Of a stretch of DNA of 64,000 nucleotides, positions 61,418-64,000 are shown in pieces. Under the pieces are notes generated by a model that had not been told where the DNA came from, ran no database searches, and was given only the letters and a program-made list of their open reading frames with translations. How positions within the stretch are numbered: the first letter of the stretch is position 1; each line of letters starts with the position of its first letter. The translations under genes and the position numbers were made by a program. The stretch comes from Acinetobacter corruptisaponis (GTDB lineage: Bacteria > Pseudomonadota > Gammaproteobacteria > Pseudomonadales > Moraxellaceae), in contig NZ_CP125669.1 of the NCBI RefSeq assembly GCF_030053775.1, positions 2,909,962 to 2,973,961 on the forward strand, written 5' to 3'.

Positions 61418-62788
61418 TTATTTTGCAATGCTGAAACTATCAGCAACGATTTGTTGGTTGGTTTCAATACCACGGATAAAAGTGGTCTGGTTTGGTTTTA
61501 CTTCAATATTGATGCTTTGATTTGCGTAGTTGTTTTTAAGCTGGATGGTATGGCTGCCAGCAGGAAGTGAGAGTCGGGTGACCTGTGCATTGCTTGGCAA
61601 GGTGTTCCATGCACGTACATCCGCTTTTTCAGTGGCGGTGTTATACACGTTGCCCGCAAGTTGGCCCAATACCCCTAAACGATTGCCCAGTTCTTTTTGC
61701 ACCGCATACTTGGCGGTTGAACGCGCAATCTGGGTGGTGAGGTTGGCTGCAATATTTTCCTTAAGGGTTTTTACCGCCAAGGCACCAATATCGGTAAGTA
61801 ATGCGGTATTTGCCACAGTCTTGCCATTCACTGACACATCAATTTGGCTTGGTGCAACATAGGTTGTTGGGTCATAGCTGGCAAATGAGACATTGACCAA
61901 ACCATTTGTGGTTGGAATCGCGAGGGTGGAGGAAATCTTTTGTGGAACGAGGCCCTGTTCCAGAAAAATAATCACAGGGTATTGCGCACTGGCTTTGCCT
62001 GTCGTTGTGTCCAGACGTTTCACGTCATTCTTGATAAAATCATTTGGCTGTAATTCATAGGCTTTCTTATAGTCCACCAGCGCGTCATTTTTTTCACCCA
62101 GTGCTTCCCATAAGGTTGCTGCCATATAGAAAGCATAGGCATTCTGGTAGGTATTCTTCACTTTACCCGCGATAGTGTCGAGACCTGCCAATGCTTCGTC
62201 ATATTCTGCTGGAGGAGCATCATTCTCCTGTGCCTTTGCAGCGGCTTTTTCTGCTTCCTTGCTGTGAGCCAGTTCAATTTCCCGTTGAATACGCTGGGCC
62301 ACGCGCATTTCCACACTGGCACCCTCGGTATTGTTTAACGCCAGATAATTGATCGCCTGATACACATGCGCCAATACTTGCTCATATTCTGGGATTTTGT
62401 AAGGAGAAACACTGTCATTGGTTACAAGGGAAAGTGCCTTGAAACCCAGTTTGGATGCACTGATGGTGGCCTTGTTATTTTGTTCGTCCAATAAGGCAAA
62501 TGCATTTTCAAAGGTTTGCTTACTGGCTTCATATTGTTGATTGGCCTGTTCTAAACGGGCTTTTTCCAGTAGATATAATGCAGCGTCATTACTTTTGGCT
62601 TTTTTCTGAAATAATTCCTGTGTTGAGGTATCAAGGGGTTGGGTCAGCGATGAGCGAAAACTTTGCGCTGTATTGGTATAACTATCAAATAAACCAGCCT
62701 GTGTTTGAGTGGTTACTGTAAGGCTGGAGAAACTTAAACAACCCATGATGAATAACGAAACTCTTGATTTCGCCAATGAAGATGACAT
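61418..62788 (-). CDS. COG3014-family secreted protein with TPR-like helices
   Basis: 456 residues with a signal peptide (about 1-32, ending TQAGLF). The N-terminal half is helical: YEASKQTFENAFALLDEQNNK and AYAFYMAATLWEALGEKNDALVDYKKAYELQPN are TPR-like units. The C-terminal half is beta-rich with PSQIDVSVNGKTVANTALLTDIG, and it ends in a PEGA-like strand segment. COG3014 proteins are found with LpoB and YcfL in several gammaproteobacteria. It is the first gene of this operon. Upstream 62789-62992 holds only AT-rich promoter-like DNA. Confidence 0.75.
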   Translation of the reverse strand: MSSSLAKSRVSLFIMGCLSFSSLTVTTQTQAGLFDSYTNTAQSFRSSLTQPLDTSTQELFQKKAKSNDAALYLLEKARLEQANQQYEASKQTFENAFALLDEQNNKATISASKLGFKALSLVTNDSVSPYKIPEYEQVLAHVYQAINYLALNNTEGASVEMRVAQRIQREIELAHSKEAEKAAAKAQENDAPPAEYDEALAGLDTIAGKVKNTYQNAYAFYMAATLWEALGEKNDALVDYKKAYELQPNDFIKNDVKRLDTTTGKASAQYPVIIFLEQGLVPQKISSTLAIPTTNGLVNVSFASYDPTTYVAPSQIDVSVNGKTVANTALLTDIGALAVKTLKENIAANLTTQIARSTAKYAVQKELGNRLGVLGQLAGNVYNTATEKADVRAWNTLPSNAQVTRLSLPAGSHTIQLKNNYANQSINIEVKPNQTTFIRGIETNQQIVADSFSIAK

Positions 62789-62992
62789 GTAAAACCCCTT
62801 TTACAAAAAAACACAATCTATATAAAATTTTTCGCAAATATACAAAATGTTTTAATTTTTTAACAGATGTTAACATGGTTATTTAATTGGCATTCAATCT
62901 AAAAATAATTTTAATCTATATAAGTTTTTGAAAGATATTATTTAATTCGATTCATCCAAATTGAATATTTGGATGAATGACTTCATTTGAAT

Positions 62993-63766
62993 TTACCTTT
63001 TTGATAAAAAGATATTGGTAAGTCGATTTAAAAACTGAGGACTGATACTGGAAAGCTGGTACATCAGTTTGGTTTTTATACCCACTGGCGTATGGGTTGG
63101 AATCAGGGCGTGATCCTTTTGCTGAGCCAGATGCAGCACCTGTTTTGCCACATCGGCAGGGGTTAAGTCCACCCCAATGTTCTGGATGCTGCCCGCATCC
63201 ATATTCTTGACCATATTGGTCTGTACAAATAACGGCATGACATCAAGTACACGGATATTATATTTCTGCCATTCCACATCCAGTGCTTCGGTTAAACCAC
63301 GTACAGCAAACTTGCTGGCGGAGTAGGAGGCTAAATCAGCCTGACCATAAATTGCTGAGGCGGAAGAGAGATTAATCACTCGGGCAAAACTGGATTTTTG
63401 TAGATACGCCAATGCGGCATGGCAGCCATTTAAAACCCCTTTGACATTAATATCCATCGTACGGTGATGGGATTGAATCGGGGTATTTTCAAATGCGCCA
63501 GAATATAGAATTCCCGCATTATTCACTAAAATATTCAGCTCACCCGCCCAGGTTTTAAATTCCTGTAGCGCCATTTGCCACTGGCGATAATTGCTGACAT
63601 CCAGATAGCCTGCTTTGGCATTGTCGCCCAGTTCTTTTGCCAGAGCGTTTGCCTGTTCCTCATTAATATCGTATATACCAACTTTATAGCCATTGTTGTG
63701 AAATAAACGCGCAATTTCAGCACCAATTCCCTGTGCAGCCCCACTGATAAAAACACTCTGTTGCAT
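62993..63766 (-). CDS. SDR-family oxidoreductase
   Basis: 257 residues. SGAAQGIG (cofactor), NNAGILYSG, and Y-x-x-x-K in YSASK are the classical SDR positions. The C-terminus is amphipathic and basic (FLNRLTNIFLSKR), common in membrane-associated SDRs. AAGGGAAAGCA precedes the ATG. It is divergent from mazG. Substrate unknown. Confidence 0.83.
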   Translation of the reverse strand: MQQSVFISGAAQGIGAEIARLFHNNGYKVGIYDINEEQANALAKELGDNAKAGYLDVSNYRQWQMALQEFKTWAGELNILVNNAGILYSGAFENTPIQSHHRTMDINVKGVLNGCHAALAYLQKSSFARVINLSSASAIYGQADLASYSASKFAVRGLTEALDVEWQKYNIRVLDVMPLFVQTNMVKNMDAGSIQNIGVDLTPADVAKQVLHLAQQKDHALIPTHTPVGIKTKLMYQLSSISPQFLNRLTNIFLSKR

Positions 63767-63868
63767 TGCTTTCCCTTGCTTTATCTTGATATTTTTTGAA
63801 TCCGTGTATATTACGCATAAGCAGTTTGCTGCTGCAACAATTTCGCTGCACCTAGTTTGGAGATCATC

Positions 63869-64000
63869 ATGGAAAAGTTATTGGCAATCATGCAGGAATT
63901 AAGACAAAAATGTCCATGGGATCAGCAGCAAACACCTGAAAGCCTGACCCGTTATGCGATTGAGGAAGCCTATGAGGTGGAGGCGGCAATTCGGGAGGGC
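63869..64000 (+). CDS. mazG: Nucleoside triphosphate pyrophosphohydrolase MazG, N-terminal 44 codons
   Basis: The gene runs off the window. The visible part reads [20 protein letters not shown] and then [18 protein letters not shown], which matches the MazG N-terminus with its E-E-x-x-E metal-binding helix. TTGGAGATCATC gives a good ribosome site. MazG removes excess NTPs and lowers ppGpp and mutagenic nucleotides. Confidence 0.9.
   Translation, partial: MEKLLAIMQELRQKCPWDQQQTPESLTRYAIEEAYEVEAAIREG

Noticed and set aside
1-64000. CRISPR arrays and tRNA or rRNA genes
   Set aside because: I saw no regularly spaced repeats and no cloverleaf or rRNA-like sequence on either strand by inspection.

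Overview
The window looks like a chromosomal segment of an Acinetobacter species. The evidence is moderately low GC, a three-gene transhydrogenase operon (split PntA plus PntB), neighbouring barA and cysM, and core proteins (PrfC, AcnA, DusA, RlmD, RelA, LpoB) of gammaproteobacterial type. The species cannot be told from the sequence alone.

Layout. 1-16.3 kb is mostly core genome: an OsmC-YcaO fusion, a LysR/hydrolase pair, prfC, two lipoproteins, tatD, acnA, an MFS transporter, tcdA, a CHAP-like protein and dusA. 16,266-34,458 is an integrated element of about 18.2 kb in the 5' end of dusA. It is bounded by an exact 16-bp direct repeat, and the displaced original dusA 5' end is still visible at 34,443-34,503. 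The element gave the resident gene a replacement N-terminus. 34.6-64 kb is again chromosomal: a TetR-SDR-monooxygenase-esterase cluster, a SoxR-controlled RidA/MFS pair, pntAA-pntAB-pntB, amtB, a crotonase/tartronate-semialdehyde-type operon ending in rsfS, barA divergent from cysM, an exonuclease, rlmD, relA, an envelope-lipoprotein operon with lpoB, an SDR, and the first 44 codons of mazG.

The element has three parts. (1) Mobility: a tyrosine integrase next to one attachment site, TTACGCC-type repeats at both ends, and an IS3-family insertion that cut a small secreted-protein gene. (2) A recombination module: a structured leader RNA with at least five helices (about 19,994-20,142), a second hairpin leader, a small glycine-rich protein, a DUF932 protein, a YqaJ/lambda-exonuclease-like nuclease and a Gp3/RDF-like protein. 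(3) A defence operon in tight or overlapping order: hsdM, an AlbA_2/Schlafen-type putative ATPase, hsdS, a trypsin-like protease, a Fic protein and hsdR, followed by the nonsense-riddled tail of another winged-helix protein.

The most interesting features are the structured RNA ahead of the DUF932 module and the protease, Fic and Schlafen-like genes embedded in a type I restriction operon. Smaller points are a start codon trapped in a hairpin at the YcaO gene, a MerR-class 19-bp-spacer promoter opposite soxR, and the LpoB/YcfL/COG3014/CsgG-like envelope operon.
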